NCBI RefSeq assembly: GCF_025995175.1
Contig: NZ_BAPV01000057.1
Span: 1-64,000 of the forward strand
DNA: 64,000 nt
Origin: Asaia krungthepensis NRIC 0535
GTDB taxonomy: Bacteria; Pseudomonadota; Alphaproteobacteria; Acetobacterales; Acetobacteraceae
Direction: 5' to 3'
Below the pieces are notes generated by a model, which saw nothing but the letters and a program-made list of their open reading frames with translations, was not told where the DNA came from and did no database searches. Below, piece after piece: positions 38,357-48,177 of this stretch (its first letter is position 1; every line of letters begins with the position of its first letter). The translations under genes and the position numbers were made by a program.

Positions 38357-41300
38357 ATGTCAGCCAAGATCACGCGCCTGCGGATAGCGGGTTTCAAGAG
38401 TTTCGCCGATCCCGCCACGATTGATATCCTTCCCGGCCTGACGGGCATTGTCGGGCCGAATGGATGTGGCAAGTCCAACGTCGTCGAGGCCCTGCGCTGG
38501 GCCATGGGAGAGAGCTCCGCCCGTGCCCTCCGTGGCGGAGAACTCGATGATCTGATTTTTGCAGGCACAAGCGCCCGCGCCGCGCGCTCTCTGGCGGAAG
38601 TCACGCTCTGGCTGGAGGACGCAACCGGCCTCGCTCCGCATCCATTTGGCGAGGCAGATGGGCTCGAGATCTGTCGACGGGCCGAGCGCGGTTCCGGCAG
38701 CGATTTCCGGCTGAATGGGCGTGCCTTGCGCGCTCGCGACATCACGACCATGTTCGCCGATCTTTCCTCCGGCGCGCGCAGTTCCTCCATCGTCAGCCAG
38801 AATCGCGTGAGCGCCCTCATCAGTGCAAAGCCGGAAGAGCGACGCTCGCTGCTCGAAGAGGCCGCAGGGATAAGCGGGCTGCATGCCCGACGCCACGATG
38901 CGGAACTCAAACTTCGTCAGGCCGAGGGCAATATCGAGCGCAGCGAGGATCTGCGGCAGCAGATCGAACTGCGCCTGGAACAGCTCGACGCCCAATCGAC
39001 CCAGGCGCGTGCCTATCGCGGTCTCTCCGAGGCCATACGCGATGATGAGGCTGCCCTTTCCTGGCTGGTGCACAAGCGCGCTGCGCTTTTGGTGGAGCGT
39101 ACCGAGGCCCTGCTTGCGGAAGCGGAACGCCAGCGTGACGAGGCCGGGCGCGGTGCCGAAACCGCTGAGAAAGCCAGCGCCTCCCACAAGGAGAGAGTTC
39201 TCTCCCTGCGTGAAACGGTGGAGACACTACGTGCGGCACGTGACCGACTTCGGGTCACCACGGAGACAATCCGGGAATCACTGACACAATCCCGCGCAGC
39301 CTGTGCCCAAACTAGATCCCATCAGGAGCAGCGACTCACCGATCAGAGTATCGCCCGGGCACGCATCGACGAGGCGATCACAAGGCGGCACACGCTGCAA
39401 ACCAGCCTCGAGGAACTCGATGCCCTTCTGGCGGCATTGCCTGAAACACTCGTAGAAAAGCAGGAGGCCGCCCGGCAATCCGCGATAGCCCTGAGCGACA
39501 TCGCGACGGAAGTCGCAAGGCGAAGCGAGACGCTTGCACGGGACCGGCTTGCCGCAGAGACACTTGCCAAAGACCATGAGTCCTCCGCGCAGCGCCTTGC
39601 CACGCTCGAAACCGAAGAAACCGCACTGTCCGGGACGATCGCCACGCTTCAGGCCGAGATGCCTGACGAGGCGGCTTTGCAGACACTCCAGTCAGGACTG
39701 GATGAGAAGCGCCAGACCCGCCAGCGCCATGAGCGGGAGCTGACCGTCCTGACGAAGCGTCACCAGGACGCGCGCCTGGCGGTGGCGGCAGCCGAGCAGA
39801 GTGTCGGCCAGGCCCGACGAGATTCCGATCAGACCCGCGAGACACTCAAGGGGCTGGCAGAGCGTCATGATGGTCTCCTGCGCCAGATCACCTCTCATGA
39901 AGCCGAACTCTCTGCTCTCGAAGCGTCCCGGATGGACGATGAGGCCTTGGCGCGGGAAGACTCTCTTGTTGTCACCCTGCGCCAAGCGCTGGACGAGGCA
40001 CGCCGCACCGCCGAGGCGTGTCAGGAAGGTCTGACGCGATCGCAACAGGCGCAGGCTGAAGCCGAGGCCGAAGCCGGAAGCATTGCACGTCAATATGCGT
40101 TGCTCGAGAAAGAGCATGAACAGGCGCAGCAGGCTTGCGCGCGGCACGATTCGCAAAGCCAGGTATCCGAGGACCAGCGCCGTGAATTGCTTGCGGGTCT
40201 CCCAGATCAGGGCAAAGTCGAAGCGGCGCGCCTGAAGCGGGAAGAGACAGAGGCTCGCCTTCAGTCCCTGAATTTCGAACGGGAAGCACTCTCTGCCGAG
40301 CGGAATACCTGCCAGCGCGAATGGGACAGCACGAGCGCCGCCAGCCAGACAGCCGCTGCACGACTCATGGCGTTGCAAACCCAGCATGAGGCGCTGCAAG
40401 CGGTGCGAGCCGGTACTCTTCTTCACGATCCCCTCGTGGAAACGCTTGTCGTTCCCGCGGGACTGGAACGCGCTGTCGCCGTGGCGCTGGACCAGACGCT
40501 GGAAGCATCGCTCGATGCCAGCGAGAGCCGCGCATGGGTCATTCTCCCTGAACTCGAAGCCCGCTCCTTCCCACCGGAATGCCAGGTGCTTCACACGCTG
40601 ATGTCCGCGCCACCTGCGCTTTCCCGTTGTCTGTCAGGGATTGCCCTGGTTGAGAATGAGGCAACGGGGAGAAGGCTTCAGTCAGCTCTGTTGCCGGGGC
40701 AATGCCTTGTCAGCCGGGACGGCGCCCTGTGGCGCTGGGACGGGTATCGTGACACGGGCACCCTGCCCTCGGGCGCTCTTGGGCCAGTCGAAACAATGGC
40801 TCGGCTGCGCAAACTGGAGGATGAGATCCAGTCGGTCGAGGCGGAACTGCCCGGATTGCGAGCGCGGGAAGCAGAAAACCAATCCCGTTATAACGATCTG
40901 ACCGCATGCCTCGGCACGCTGCGCGAGGCCATGCACCGTGACGAAACACTCCTGCCCGGGTTGCGTCGTGAGGAGGAGGCGCTTCTGGCGCAACAGAACC
41001 GTGTAACAGGTCAGCTGGCTCTGCTTGAGGAGCGTCGCAGCGAGGCCGCGATCCAGCACGAAGAAGCGCAACGCCGCGCCGAGAATGCCAGCGCGGCGCT
41101 GAAAAGTCTCCCTTCCAGGGAGAGCGTGGAGGCCAAACGCTCATTGACGCAGCGTGTCGCGAACGCAGCCAGAGAAGCCCATACCGAAGCGCAGGCGAAA
41201 GCACGAGAAGCAGAGACGGCCCATTCTCAGGCCCGGGAGCATGCGACCCGGCTTCGCCTCCAGGAGGAGGCCCGCAGCGCAAAGACAGTGACGCTCAGGG

Positions 41301-42871
41301 CTGTGCTCGGTCAGGCGCATCTTGACCGGCAGGACGTCGCTGCACGGCGGACGGAGCTCGAGGCCCGCGATCACGAGACGACGCTTGATGGCGCGCAGGC
41401 CGCGCTTCGAAGCAGGCGCGACATGCTGCAAACCATCGAGCGAGAGCTGGAAATATCGCGTGAAGCGAGTGAGACGCTGGGGCGGGAGATCGGTGCGGCA
41501 GCCCGTGACCTTCAGACGAGGCGTGATCTCAGGCTTGGCCTGACCAGTCGACTTTCGGCTCTTATACCACAGCACGATGCTTTGGTGAGAAGCCTGGAGA
41601 CGCTGCACGCGCATCGCGAAAGCCTATCCCCGGTGCCGGATCTGGCGCCGAGTGAACTGGAACTGGCACGGTGCCGTGAGGCCGAGACAGCGCGCCGTGA
41701 GCAGGATCAGGCCTGCCAGCGTTCCCTGCGTGAAACCGAGTCAAACCTGACGACCGCCACGCAGGAGAAAGCTCAGATCATCCTGCGCCGGACCGAGGCT
41801 GACTCCCTGATCAAGAGCCTTGAGGACGATCTTGCTCGCCTTGCAGAACGCGTGACCGAAGGCACTGCAGAGCTTGCCCGTGTCGAGGCAGAAGCAGCCC
41901 GGCTCGAAATGAGTACAGAACACAATGCCGATGCGCTCAGGGAAGCAGAAAGCGACTTTTCTGCTGCGGCTGAGGCTCTCGCAGAAATCGACCTTGCCAT
42001 CGAAGCCCTCACCCAAACGCACCGCGAAGAGGAACAGCGCTGCGCAACCGCGCGAGAGACCGCCATACGGCTCCAGGAGCGGCTCGAACAGGCGCGCGCC
42101 CAACTTGCCAAGCTGGCAGAGACACGCGTCGATCTCCCGGAGCAATCCTTCGATCTACCTCTGACGGAGCAGAGCGAAACCACGCTCAAGCGTCGTCTGT
42201 CACGCAACGAGAAAGAGCGTGAAGCGCTCGGCCCCGTGAATCTTCTCGCGGAGCAGGAATATGCCGATGCCCGCAGCCAGTCGGACCATCTGGCGCGCGA
42301 GCATGCCGAGCTAGAATCGGCGATCAATCGTTTGCGGGGCTCTATCAATGCCCTGAAAAAGGAAGGACGCGAGCGGCTCCAGTCCGTCTTTGTCGAGGTG
42401 GACCGTCACTTCCAGTCCCTCTTCAGCCGCATGTTCAATGGCGGGAAGGCGCATCTCGGTCTTGTAGGAAGCGATGATCCACTCGAGGCTGGTCTGGAAA
42501 TCTTCGCCCAGCCTCCGGGCAAGAAACTCTCGACCCTCTCTTTGCTCTCGGGGGGCGAGCAGGCTCTCACCGCGCTGTCGCTCATCTTCGCGACCTTCAA
42601 GTGCCAGCCCTCGCCGCTGTGCATTCTGGACGAGGTCGATGCCCCACTGGACGATGCCAATGTCGAGCGGCTCTGCGGCTTGCTGAAGGACATGGCGGAG
42701 GAGGCCCAGACGCGCTTCCTGATCGTGACCCATCACCAGCTGACCATGGCGCATATGGACAGGTTGTTCGGCGTGACCATGCAGGAGCGCGGCGTCAGCC
42801 AGGTTCTCTCGGTCGATCTGTCGCTGGCAGCCAGTTTCGCGGAAAGCGGGTCTCTCGCAGTGGTGCCCTGA
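38357..42871 (+). CDS. smc: Chromosome segregation protein SMC (unusually long)
   Basis: A 1504-residue SMC ATPase; bacterial SMCs usually have about 1150-1200. Walker A is GPNGCGKS (33-40) in the N-terminal head and the signature LSGGEQALTAL plus Walker B CILDEVDAPLDD near the C-terminus complete it. Between them lie two very long coiled-coil arms rich in E, R, A and Q flanking a hinge at roughly residues 690-800 (with VSRDGALWRWDGY at its end). The extra length falls in the arms. No frameshift is seen. SMC works with ScpA/ScpB, not present here, to compact and separate chromosomes. Confidence 0.94.
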   Translation: MSAKITRLRIAGFKSFADPATIDILPGLTGIVGPNGCGKSNVVEALRWAMGESSARALRGGELDDLIFAGTSARAARSLAEVTLWLEDATGLAPHPFGEADGLEICRRAERGSGSDFRLNGRALRARDITTMFADLSSGARSSSIVSQNRVSALISAKPEERRSLLEEAAGISGLHARRHDAELKLRQAEGNIERSEDLRQQIELRLEQLDAQSTQARAYRGLSEAIRDDEAALSWLVHKRAALLVERTEALLAEAERQRDEAGRGAETAEKASASHKERVLSLRETVETLRAARDRLRVTTETIRESLTQSRAACAQTRSHQEQRLTDQSIARARIDEAITRRHTLQTSLEELDALLAALPETLVEKQEAARQSAIALSDIATEVARRSETLARDRLAAETLAKDHESSAQRLATLETEETALSGTIATLQAEMPDEAALQTLQSGLDEKRQTRQRHERELTVLTKRHQDARLAVAAAEQSVGQARRDSDQTRETLKGLAERHDGLLRQITSHEAELSALEASRMDDEALAREDSLVVTLRQALDEARRTAEACQEGLTRSQQAQAEAEAEAGSIARQYALLEKEHEQAQQACARHDSQSQVSEDQRRELLAGLPDQGKVEAARLKREETEARLQSLNFEREALSAERNTCQREWDSTSAASQTAAARLMALQTQHEALQAVRAGTLLHDPLVETLVVPAGLERAVAVALDQTLEASLDASESRAWVILPELEARSFPPECQVLHTLMSAPPALSRCLSGIALVENEATGRRLQSALLPGQCLVSRDGALWRWDGYRDTGTLPSGALGPVETMARLRKLEDEIQSVEAELPGLRAREAENQSRYNDLTACLGTLREAMHRDETLLPGLRREEEALLAQQNRVTGQLALLEERRSEAAIQHEEAQRRAENASAALKSLPSRESVEAKRSLTQRVANAAREAHTEAQAKAREAETAHSQAREHATRLRLQEEARSAKTVTLRAVLGQAHLDRQDVAARRTELEARDHETTLDGAQAALRSRRDMLQTIERELEISREASETLGREIGAAARDLQTRRDLRLGLTSRLSALIPQHDALVRSLETLHAHRESLSPVPDLAPSELELARCREAETARREQDQACQRSLRETESNLTTATQEKAQIILRRTEADSLIKSLEDDLARLAERVTEGTAELARVEAEAARLEMSTEHNADALREAESDFSAAAEALAEIDLAIEALTQTHREEEQRCATARETAIRLQERLEQARAQLAKLAETRVDLPEQSFDLPLTEQSETTLKRRLSRNEKEREALGPVNLLAEQEYADARSQSDHLAREHAELESAINRLRGSINALKKEGRERLQSVFVEVDRHFQSLFSRMFNGGKAHLGLVGSDDPLEAGLEIFAQPPGKKLSTLSLLSGGEQALTALSLIFATFKCQPSPLCILDEVDAPLDDANVERLCGLLKDMAEEAQTRFLIVTHHQLTMAHMDRLFGVTMQERGVSQVLSVDLSLAASFAESGSLAVVP

Positions 42872-43024
42872 GGCGAAGCGGTTATAACCATGTCTTTATT
42901 GTGTTTTTCTCCCGATCCTGCCCATAATGACGGTTTCGACATGAAGTCACATTGAAAGGCCGATCCGATTTCGTTTTCCCCACCGCCTCCTCCCGATCTT
43001 TCCCGACTGAGCGCCGGTCGTGGT

Positions 43025-43684
43025 TTGCGCGTAGTGGGCGATGTGCATGGCGATCTCACGGCTTTCGAGCATGCTGTGGCAACCGACCGCTTCATCATCC
43101 AGCTCGGGGATCTCGTCGATCACGGGCCAGACAGCGCAGGCACATTGAGGCTGATGCTGGATCTGATCGATGACGGGCGCGGACTGTTCATTCTTGGCAA
43201 TCATGATCGCAAACTCGGGCGTGCGCTCGAGGGCCGAAGACTGAGGCGCGACCCGCCGCTGGAAGAGACGCTGCACCAGCTCTCTGGACCTGTTCAGGCA
43301 GGCTTGCGCGAGCGGGCCTATGAGGCCATCGCGGAAGCACCGGCCTGGATCGTACAGGACGATCTGATCTTCGTGCATGGCGGATTTCACACCGACATGC
43401 TGATCGAGGCCCCGCCCCCCGCTCTCGGTTCGATGACGCCTCTCCTGTCGCGCGCGCTTTTCGGTGAGACGACAGGACGGATGCAGCCCGATGGTTATCC
43501 GGAAAGACGGTTGCGCTGGATCGATCATATTCCTGAGGGTCATGTCGTCTATTGCGGTCACGACCGCCGCTCGACCGATGGGCGTCCCTGGATAAGGGAC
43601 GGACGCAATGGAGGTCGCGCTATTTTCACTGACCTTGGCGCCGGAAAAGGCGGCCATCTAGCCTGGATTGATCTGGATGTCTGA
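43025..43684 (+). CDS. Metallophosphoesterase (calcineurin-like)
   Basis: A 219-residue phosphoesterase. Metal-site blocks GDVHG (5-9), GDLVDHG (28-34), GNHD, a later FVHGG and GHD place it in the protein phosphatase/ApaH-like branch. Its start is uncertain: no ATG is available in frame after the in-frame stop at 42953-42955, and TTG at 43025 is taken because the fold begins there. GTG one or two codons later or CTG at 43007 are possible too. It overlaps the chorismate mutase gene by eight bases. Confidence 0.85.
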   Translation: MRVVGDVHGDLTAFEHAVATDRFIIQLGDLVDHGPDSAGTLRLMLDLIDDGRGLFILGNHDRKLGRALEGRRLRRDPPLEETLHQLSGPVQAGLRERAYEAIAEAPAWIVQDDLIFVHGGFHTDMLIEAPPPALGSMTPLLSRALFGETTGRMQPDGYPERRLRWIDHIPEGHVVYCGHDRRSTDGRPWIRDGRNGGRAIFTDLGAGKGGHLAWIDLDV

Positions 43685-43979
43685 ACACGAAACACGCGCC
43701 CTTCTCGAACAGCACCGGCAAAGCATCGACAATATCGACGCGGCGCTGATTCACATGCTGGCTGAGCGCTTTCGCCAGACCCAGGCCGTCGGGGAGCTCA
43801 AGGCCCGCTCCGGCCTCCCGGCAGCCGACCCTGCACGTGAGGCCCGGCAGATCGAGCGTTTGCGCCAGCTTGCCTCTTCGGCGCGCCTCGATCCGGACTT
43901 CGCGGAAAAGTTCCTTGCGTTCATCATCAAGGAAGTGATCCGTCATCATGACTCGATTGCCGGGCGCAGTCCGCGCTGA
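43677..43979 (+). CDS. Chorismate mutase (AroQ type)
   Basis: A 100-residue monofunctional AroQ-fold chorismate mutase, turning chorismate into prephenate for phenylalanine and tyrosine. The all-helical pattern shows IDNIDAALIHMLAERFRQTQAVGELKA, with the usual R-x-K arrangement in the first helix pair, and a late LDPDFAEKFLAFIIKEVIRHH. ATG at 43677 overlaps the phosphoesterase stop by eight bases. Chorismate synthase AroC lies elsewhere in the window. Confidence 0.9.
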   Translation: MSEHETRALLEQHRQSIDNIDAALIHMLAERFRQTQAVGELKARSGLPAADPAREARQIERLRQLASSARLDPDFAEKFLAFIIKEVIRHHDSIAGRSPR

Positions 43980-43992
43980 GTTGGAGCCGACC

Positions 43993-44508
43993 ATGACGAC
44001 GCATCGGATCATTTTCGTCAGACATGCCGAAGCCGCACCCGAAATGCTTGGGGGCAATGACCGCGACCGACCATTGACCGAACGCGGCGAGCGCGACGCC
44101 AGGAACATCGGCCACAAACTGGCGAGGCTCGACTTCGATCTCTCGAATGTCCATCTGTGGCATAGCACCGCGAAACGAACCACCCAGACGGCAGGAGCCA
44201 TTGCAGCCTGCCTTCCCGTCTCCCGGGAAGTGTTCGGGCTCGATGCGCTCTACGATCTCGACCTCTATGGCATTCTTGAATTGCTGCGTGAGACGCCAGG
44301 ATCCGTACAGACCCTGATCATCGTAGGGCATAACCCCGCCATTGCCGAGACATGTCGTCATCTTGCCAGCGATGCCATTGATGGCCCTGTGGCACGAGAA
44401 CTGATGCAGGGTTATGAGCCGGGAACGGCGACCTTGTTTACCCTTGGATCGGACTGGGCAGGATTGTCTCCCAACACGGCGTGTCTTGGCGCCGTGATTC
44501 GTCCTTGA
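43993..44508 (+). CDS. Histidine phosphatase, SixA type
   Basis: A 171-residue member of the histidine phosphatase (phosphoglycerate mutase) superfamily. The catalytic RHA motif (R10-H11) opens the protein, and VGHNPAI supplies the second histidine. SixA removes phosphate from histidine phosphotransfer domains. ATG at 43993 with GGAG 6 bases upstream is preferred over 43948, which lies inside the chorismate mutase gene. The exact substrate is unknown. Confidence 0.88.
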   Translation: MTTHRIIFVRHAEAAPEMLGGNDRDRPLTERGERDARNIGHKLARLDFDLSNVHLWHSTAKRTTQTAGAIAACLPVSREVFGLDALYDLDLYGILELLRETPGSVQTLIIVGHNPAIAETCRHLASDAIDGPVARELMQGYEPGTATLFTLGSDWAGLSPNTACLGAVIRP

Positions 44509-44579
44509 GGCCCGTCTGGTCGGAGTCCTCACCCATATGTTGATTGCCTCCGTGCGGCACAATTCGTAAGGCGTTTTTC

Positions 44580-45896
44580 ATGGCTGATCACGACACCAAC
44601 GGATCCATTCCCGAAACGGCGACCCTCAGCATTGGCGAGCGCTCTGCCGAATTTCCCCTGCTCAAGGGAACGCTCGGCCCAGATGTGGTCGATATCCGCA
44701 AGCTCACCGCCCAGACCCAGATGTTCTCCTTCGATCCTGGTTATGGCGAGACAGCATCCTGTCAGAGCGCCATCACCTTCATCGATGGTGACGAGGGCGT
44801 CTTGCTGCATCGCGGCTACCCTATCGAGCAGCTTGCCACCGAGGCCAGCTTCGTCGAGACAGCCTATCTTCTGGTTTATGGGGACCTGCCCAATCGCGAG
44901 GATTATGACCGTTTCCAGCAGGACCTGAAGGAACAGGCGCTGCTCCATGAGCAGATCAGGAATTTCTTCAACGGCTTTCGCCGTGATGCTCATCCTATGG
45001 CCATTTTATGCGGCACGGTTGCGGCGCTTTCGGCCTTCTACCCCGACGCTGTCGATATCTCCCATGAGGCCTCACGCGACCTCTCGACACGCCGTCTGAT
45101 CGCCAAGGTGCCGACAATCGCTGCCTGGGCCTATAAATACACCGTGGGCGAGCCTTTCGTTTATCCCGATAACAGCCTGACCTTCTCTGAAAACTTTCTG
45201 AAGATGCTGTTTGCCCGCCCTAACGCGGAATACAAGGTCAACCCGGTTCTCGCGCGCGCCATCGATCGCATCCTGATCCTGCACGCAGATCACGAGCAGA
45301 ATGCCTCGACCTCCACAGTGCGTCTGGTTGGCTCGACCGGCGCAAACCCCTTCGCCTGTATTGCCGCCGGTATCGCGGCGCTCTGGGGACCGGCCCATGG
45401 CGGCGCCAATGAGGCCGTGTTGGGCATGCTCGCCCAGATCGGAACCAAGGAAAATATCCCTGCCTTCATCGCTCAGGTCAAAAACCGCGAGAGCGGCGTG
45501 CGGCTGATGGGATTCGGCCATCGCGTCTACAAGAATTTCGACCCGCGAGCCAAGATCATGGAACAGACCTATCACGAGGTCGTCTCCGAGCTTGGGCTGA
45601 AGCACGACCCGATGTTCGATCTCGCGGCAGAGCTCGAGCGCATAGCGATCAACGATCCCTACTTCGTACAGCGCCGACTCTACCCGAATGTCGATTTCTA
45701 TTCGGGGCTCATTCTGAGAGCCATGGGCATTCCAACTTCGATGTTCACCGTTCTCTTCGCCGTTGCACGAACGGTCGGCTGGATCAGTCAGTGGCGTGAG
45801 ATGATCGAAGAGCCGGGACAGCGTATCGGCAGGCCGCGCCAGCTCTACATAGGCGAGACACGGCGCGACTTCGTACCGCTTTGTCGTCGAAGCTGA
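44580..45896 (+). CDS. gltA: Citrate synthase
   Basis: A 438-residue type II citrate synthase making citrate from oxaloacetate and acetyl-CoA. The blocks [16 protein letters not shown] and [14 protein letters not shown], with their active-site histidines, and the C-terminal [16 protein letters not shown] are complete; type II enzymes are NADH-sensitive hexamers. ATG 44580 has TAAGG 8 bases upstream; the longer frame from 44544 is rejected. In acetic acid bacteria this enzyme also affects acetate tolerance. The gene ends at a strong terminator. Confidence 0.97.
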   Translation: MADHDTNGSIPETATLSIGERSAEFPLLKGTLGPDVVDIRKLTAQTQMFSFDPGYGETASCQSAITFIDGDEGVLLHRGYPIEQLATEASFVETAYLLVYGDLPNREDYDRFQQDLKEQALLHEQIRNFFNGFRRDAHPMAILCGTVAALSAFYPDAVDISHEASRDLSTRRLIAKVPTIAAWAYKYTVGEPFVYPDNSLTFSENFLKMLFARPNAEYKVNPVLARAIDRILILHADHEQNASTSTVRLVGSTGANPFACIAAGIAALWGPAHGGANEAVLGMLAQIGTKENIPAFIAQVKNRESGVRLMGFGHRVYKNFDPRAKIMEQTYHEVVSELGLKHDPMFDLAAELERIAINDPYFVQRRLYPNVDFYSGLILRAMGIPTSMFTVLFAVARTVGWISQWREMIEEPGQRIGRPRQLYIGETRRDFVPLCRRS

Positions 45897-45923
45897 CACC
45901 ACGCAGCAAGTGTCTGGAAACAC

Positions 45924-45952
45924 AAAAAGCCGGGGCTACTCCCCGGCTTTTT
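45924..45952 (+). terminator. Rho-independent terminator of gltA (bidirectional)
   Basis: AAAAAGCCGGGG/CCCCGGCTTTTT pair as a perfect 12-bp stem with a 5-base loop CTACT, giving a T-run on both strands. It can end gltA on the plus strand and the small minus-strand gene beyond it. Confidence 0.95.
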
Positions 45953-46021
45953 CTTGACCCGTATCGTTGCAGACCTCTTCGGACAATGGCGCTTTTCAGC
46001 GATCAGGCCGAAAAGACGGTC

Positions 46022-46258
46022 TCAGCAATCGCAGCCCGGCGTCGCACCCTTGTCCTGGCGGACAATATGATGATCGATCCATTCAGAAACCAGACGGCGC
46101 GCCTCGTTCAGGGACGCCTCCGGGTGGTGGATGCGATAAAGGGTCGTGCATGCGGTGAAAGCCTGGATGTCAGGCTGGCCCACTTCCCGCAATTCTTCAT
46201 ACGCCGTGATCACGGCGCGTTCGCACTTTCGGGAAATGCGGTTGAGATCGACAGTCAC
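46022..46258 (-). CDS. Small protein of unknown function, probably iron-regulated
   Basis: A 78-residue protein, mostly helical, with no family that I recognise. It has a cysteine at residue 12 (RKCERAV), another in the middle (FTACTTLY) and a C-terminal C-D-C that could hold metal. The start is GTG at 46258, with AGGACC a few bases upstream and a Fur-box-like site directly before it, over the likely promoter. It sits between the gltA terminator and pyrE and points away from pyrE. The codon use matches its neighbours, so it is probably real. Confidence 0.7.
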   Translation of the reverse strand: MTVDLNRISRKCERAVITAYEELREVGQPDIQAFTACTTLYRIHHPEASLNEARRLVSEWIDHHIVRQDKGATPGCDC

Positions 46259-46274
46259 GCAAACTGGTCCTAGT

Positions 46275-46289
46275 TGAGAATTATTTTCA
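46275..46289. promoter_or_regulatory. Fur-box-like 7-1-7 inverted repeat
   Basis: TGAGAATTATTTTCA matches the 7-1-7 Fur consensus TGATAATnATTATCA at 12 of 14 informative positions. It lies 17 bases before the GTG of the small minus-strand gene and inside an AT-rich stretch with a -10-like AATAAT. Iron-dependent control of that gene is inferred. Confidence 0.6.
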
Positions 46290-46435
46290 ATTGGCGCATT
46301 CTAAATCTTTTCCGATGGTAAATGCAAGCACGGCCTATGGAACGAAAGCGCGAGGATTTTCTCTTCTTATTTGTCTTACTTTTCTCGCAAAGGGCGGATA
46401 ATCCTGCATCGCTATAGATTATGGAGTGATAACAG

Positions 46436-47188
46436 ATGGCTCTCAGCAACGAGATCAATGGTGGCGCGGTTCGTCAGACACAGTGGGACCGGGATGCCGC
46501 GCTGACGACGGCGCGTATCCTGCTGGAAATCAAGGCCATCAATTTCCGGCCTGACGAGCCCTACACCCTGACCTCGGGCTGGAAGTCCCCCGTCTATATC
46601 GATTGCCGCAAGATCATCTTCTTCCCACGCGCCCGCGCGAAGATCGTCGAACTCGCCGTCGAGAAGATTGGCCGTCATATCGGCTATGAGAGCATCGATT
46701 GCGTGGTCGGTGGTGAAACCGCGGGCATTCCGTTCGCCGCCTGGATTGCCGATCGCATGATGGCTCCGATGGCCTATGTGCGTAAAAAGCCCAAGGGCTT
46801 TGGCCGCAACGCCCAGATCGAAGGCGATGTGCCGGAATCGATGCGGACGCTCCTGGTTGAGGATCTGACCACGGATGGCGCCTCGAAAGTCCGCTTCGCC
46901 AATGCGCTACGTTCAGCAGGCGCCCTCGTCGATCATACCTTTGTCGTGTTTTTTTACGGCGTGTTCCCCGGCGCGCAAAAAACGCTCGCCGACATGAATG
47001 TGTCCCTGCATTCGCTCTGCACCTGGTGGGACGTGCTCGAGGCCTGTTCGGGTGCCAATTACTTCTCGGAAAGCGACATTCACGAGGTCCGTCGCTTCCT
47101 AGAAGATCCCTGTGGCTGGTCCAAGGCCCATGGTGGCGTCGGGAGCGCCGAGGAAGCCGCAGCCCTCAAGGCCAAGGCGGAGGGCTGA
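46436..47188 (+). CDS. pyrE: Orotate phosphoribosyltransferase
   Basis: A 250-residue enzyme linking orotate to PRPP in UMP synthesis. The PRPP loop is LLVEDLTTDGASK, and YVRKKPKGFGRNAQIEG gives the flexible catalytic loop lysine. At 250 residues it is longer than the usual 210-230; the extra part lies at the C-terminus (LCTWWDVLEACSGANYFSE onward). It starts at an ATG after an AT-rich promoter region and precedes murI by one base. Confidence 0.95.
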   Translation: MALSNEINGGAVRQTQWDRDAALTTARILLEIKAINFRPDEPYTLTSGWKSPVYIDCRKIIFFPRARAKIVELAVEKIGRHIGYESIDCVVGGETAGIPFAAWIADRMMAPMAYVRKKPKGFGRNAQIEGDVPESMRTLLVEDLTTDGASKVRFANALRSAGALVDHTFVVFFYGVFPGAQKTLADMNVSLHSLCTWWDVLEACSGANYFSESDIHEVRRFLEDPCGWSKAHGGVGSAEEAAALKAKAEG

Positions 47189-47189
47189 C

Positions 47190-48014
47190 TTGCCCCTGCC
47201 CCCCGGGCGCGTTCTGGCCTTTGATTCGGGCATCGGCGGACTGGGTGTGGTGCAGGCTTTGCGCACCACCCTGCCCCCCGGTACCCGGATTGACTATCTG
47301 GCCGATAACGCTCTCTTTCCTTATGGCGAGCAGGAAGATCCAGTGCTCGTCGCGCGTATCCTTTCCCTCATGGAAGACCGTATCGCGCGAGTGCGGCCCG
47401 ATGTCGTGCTGATCGCCTGCAATACCGCCAGCACAATCGCGCTCGACGCCCTGCGCGCGCGTTTTGCCGTGCCGTTTGTCGGTTGCGTCCCGCCGGTGCG
47501 CTGGGCTGCCCGGGTGAGCCAGACCCGCGTGTTCGGTCTGCTCTCCACGAGAGGAACGGCGCGACGTCCTTATCTGCGCAGCCTGCGTGACACCTATGCA
47601 GCAGATTGCGAGATGATCGTCCATGGCGCTCGCGCCCTCGCCGATCTCGCGGAGAAAGCCTATCTGGGCGAGGCAGTCGATGACCGGCTCGTGGCCGAAG
47701 AGCTTCGTCATCTCTTCGAGGCGCCGAATGGCGAGCGTATCGACACGATAGGACTAGGCTGTACGCATTACACGTTTCTCAACGAGGCGTTTCTGAGACT
47801 CTGCCCGCCGGATATCCACTGGCTGGATCCCGCCATTCCGGTTGCTCAACAGGTCGGGCGCATTCTCGATCAGCGCTCACCGAGCGCGAGCGGTACCGAT
47901 CTCCCCGAAACACTCTGCCTCACGGGGCCGACCCCCACCCAGGAAGCGCTCGAAAAAGCCGTTGCCCGGCTTGGCTATAACAAGATCACGATCGTGGAAC
48001 ACGCCAGCGTCTGA
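47190..48014 (+). CDS. murI: Glutamate racemase
   Basis: A 274-residue enzyme making D-glutamate for peptidoglycan. FDSGIGGLG (11-19) and the two catalytic cysteines C77 (ACNTAS) and C191 (GCTHY) are in place. The TTG at 47190 is chosen: GGAGG lies 6 bases upstream, one base after the pyrE stop, and gives the family-typical N-terminus. The open frame from 47112 would overlap pyrE. Confidence 0.95.
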   Translation: MPLPPGRVLAFDSGIGGLGVVQALRTTLPPGTRIDYLADNALFPYGEQEDPVLVARILSLMEDRIARVRPDVVLIACNTASTIALDALRARFAVPFVGCVPPVRWAARVSQTRVFGLLSTRGTARRPYLRSLRDTYAADCEMIVHGARALADLAEKAYLGEAVDDRLVAEELRHLFEAPNGERIDTIGLGCTHYTFLNEAFLRLCPPDIHWLDPAIPVAQQVGRILDQRSPSASGTDLPETLCLTGPTPTQEALEKAVARLGYNKITIVEHASV

Positions 48015-48177
48015 GATGGCGCGCCTTACCGCATTGCGGTGACGCCTCACATACCCTCAACACCTGACGGCCCAGTCCGACTTTAACGCCAGACACGCGC
48101 TATCCCTGATAATGCCGGGGGCGTGTCAGGCCGGCCCAGAGCCCAATCCCTGCCCGTTCGGTGAACCAGCTATGCCG

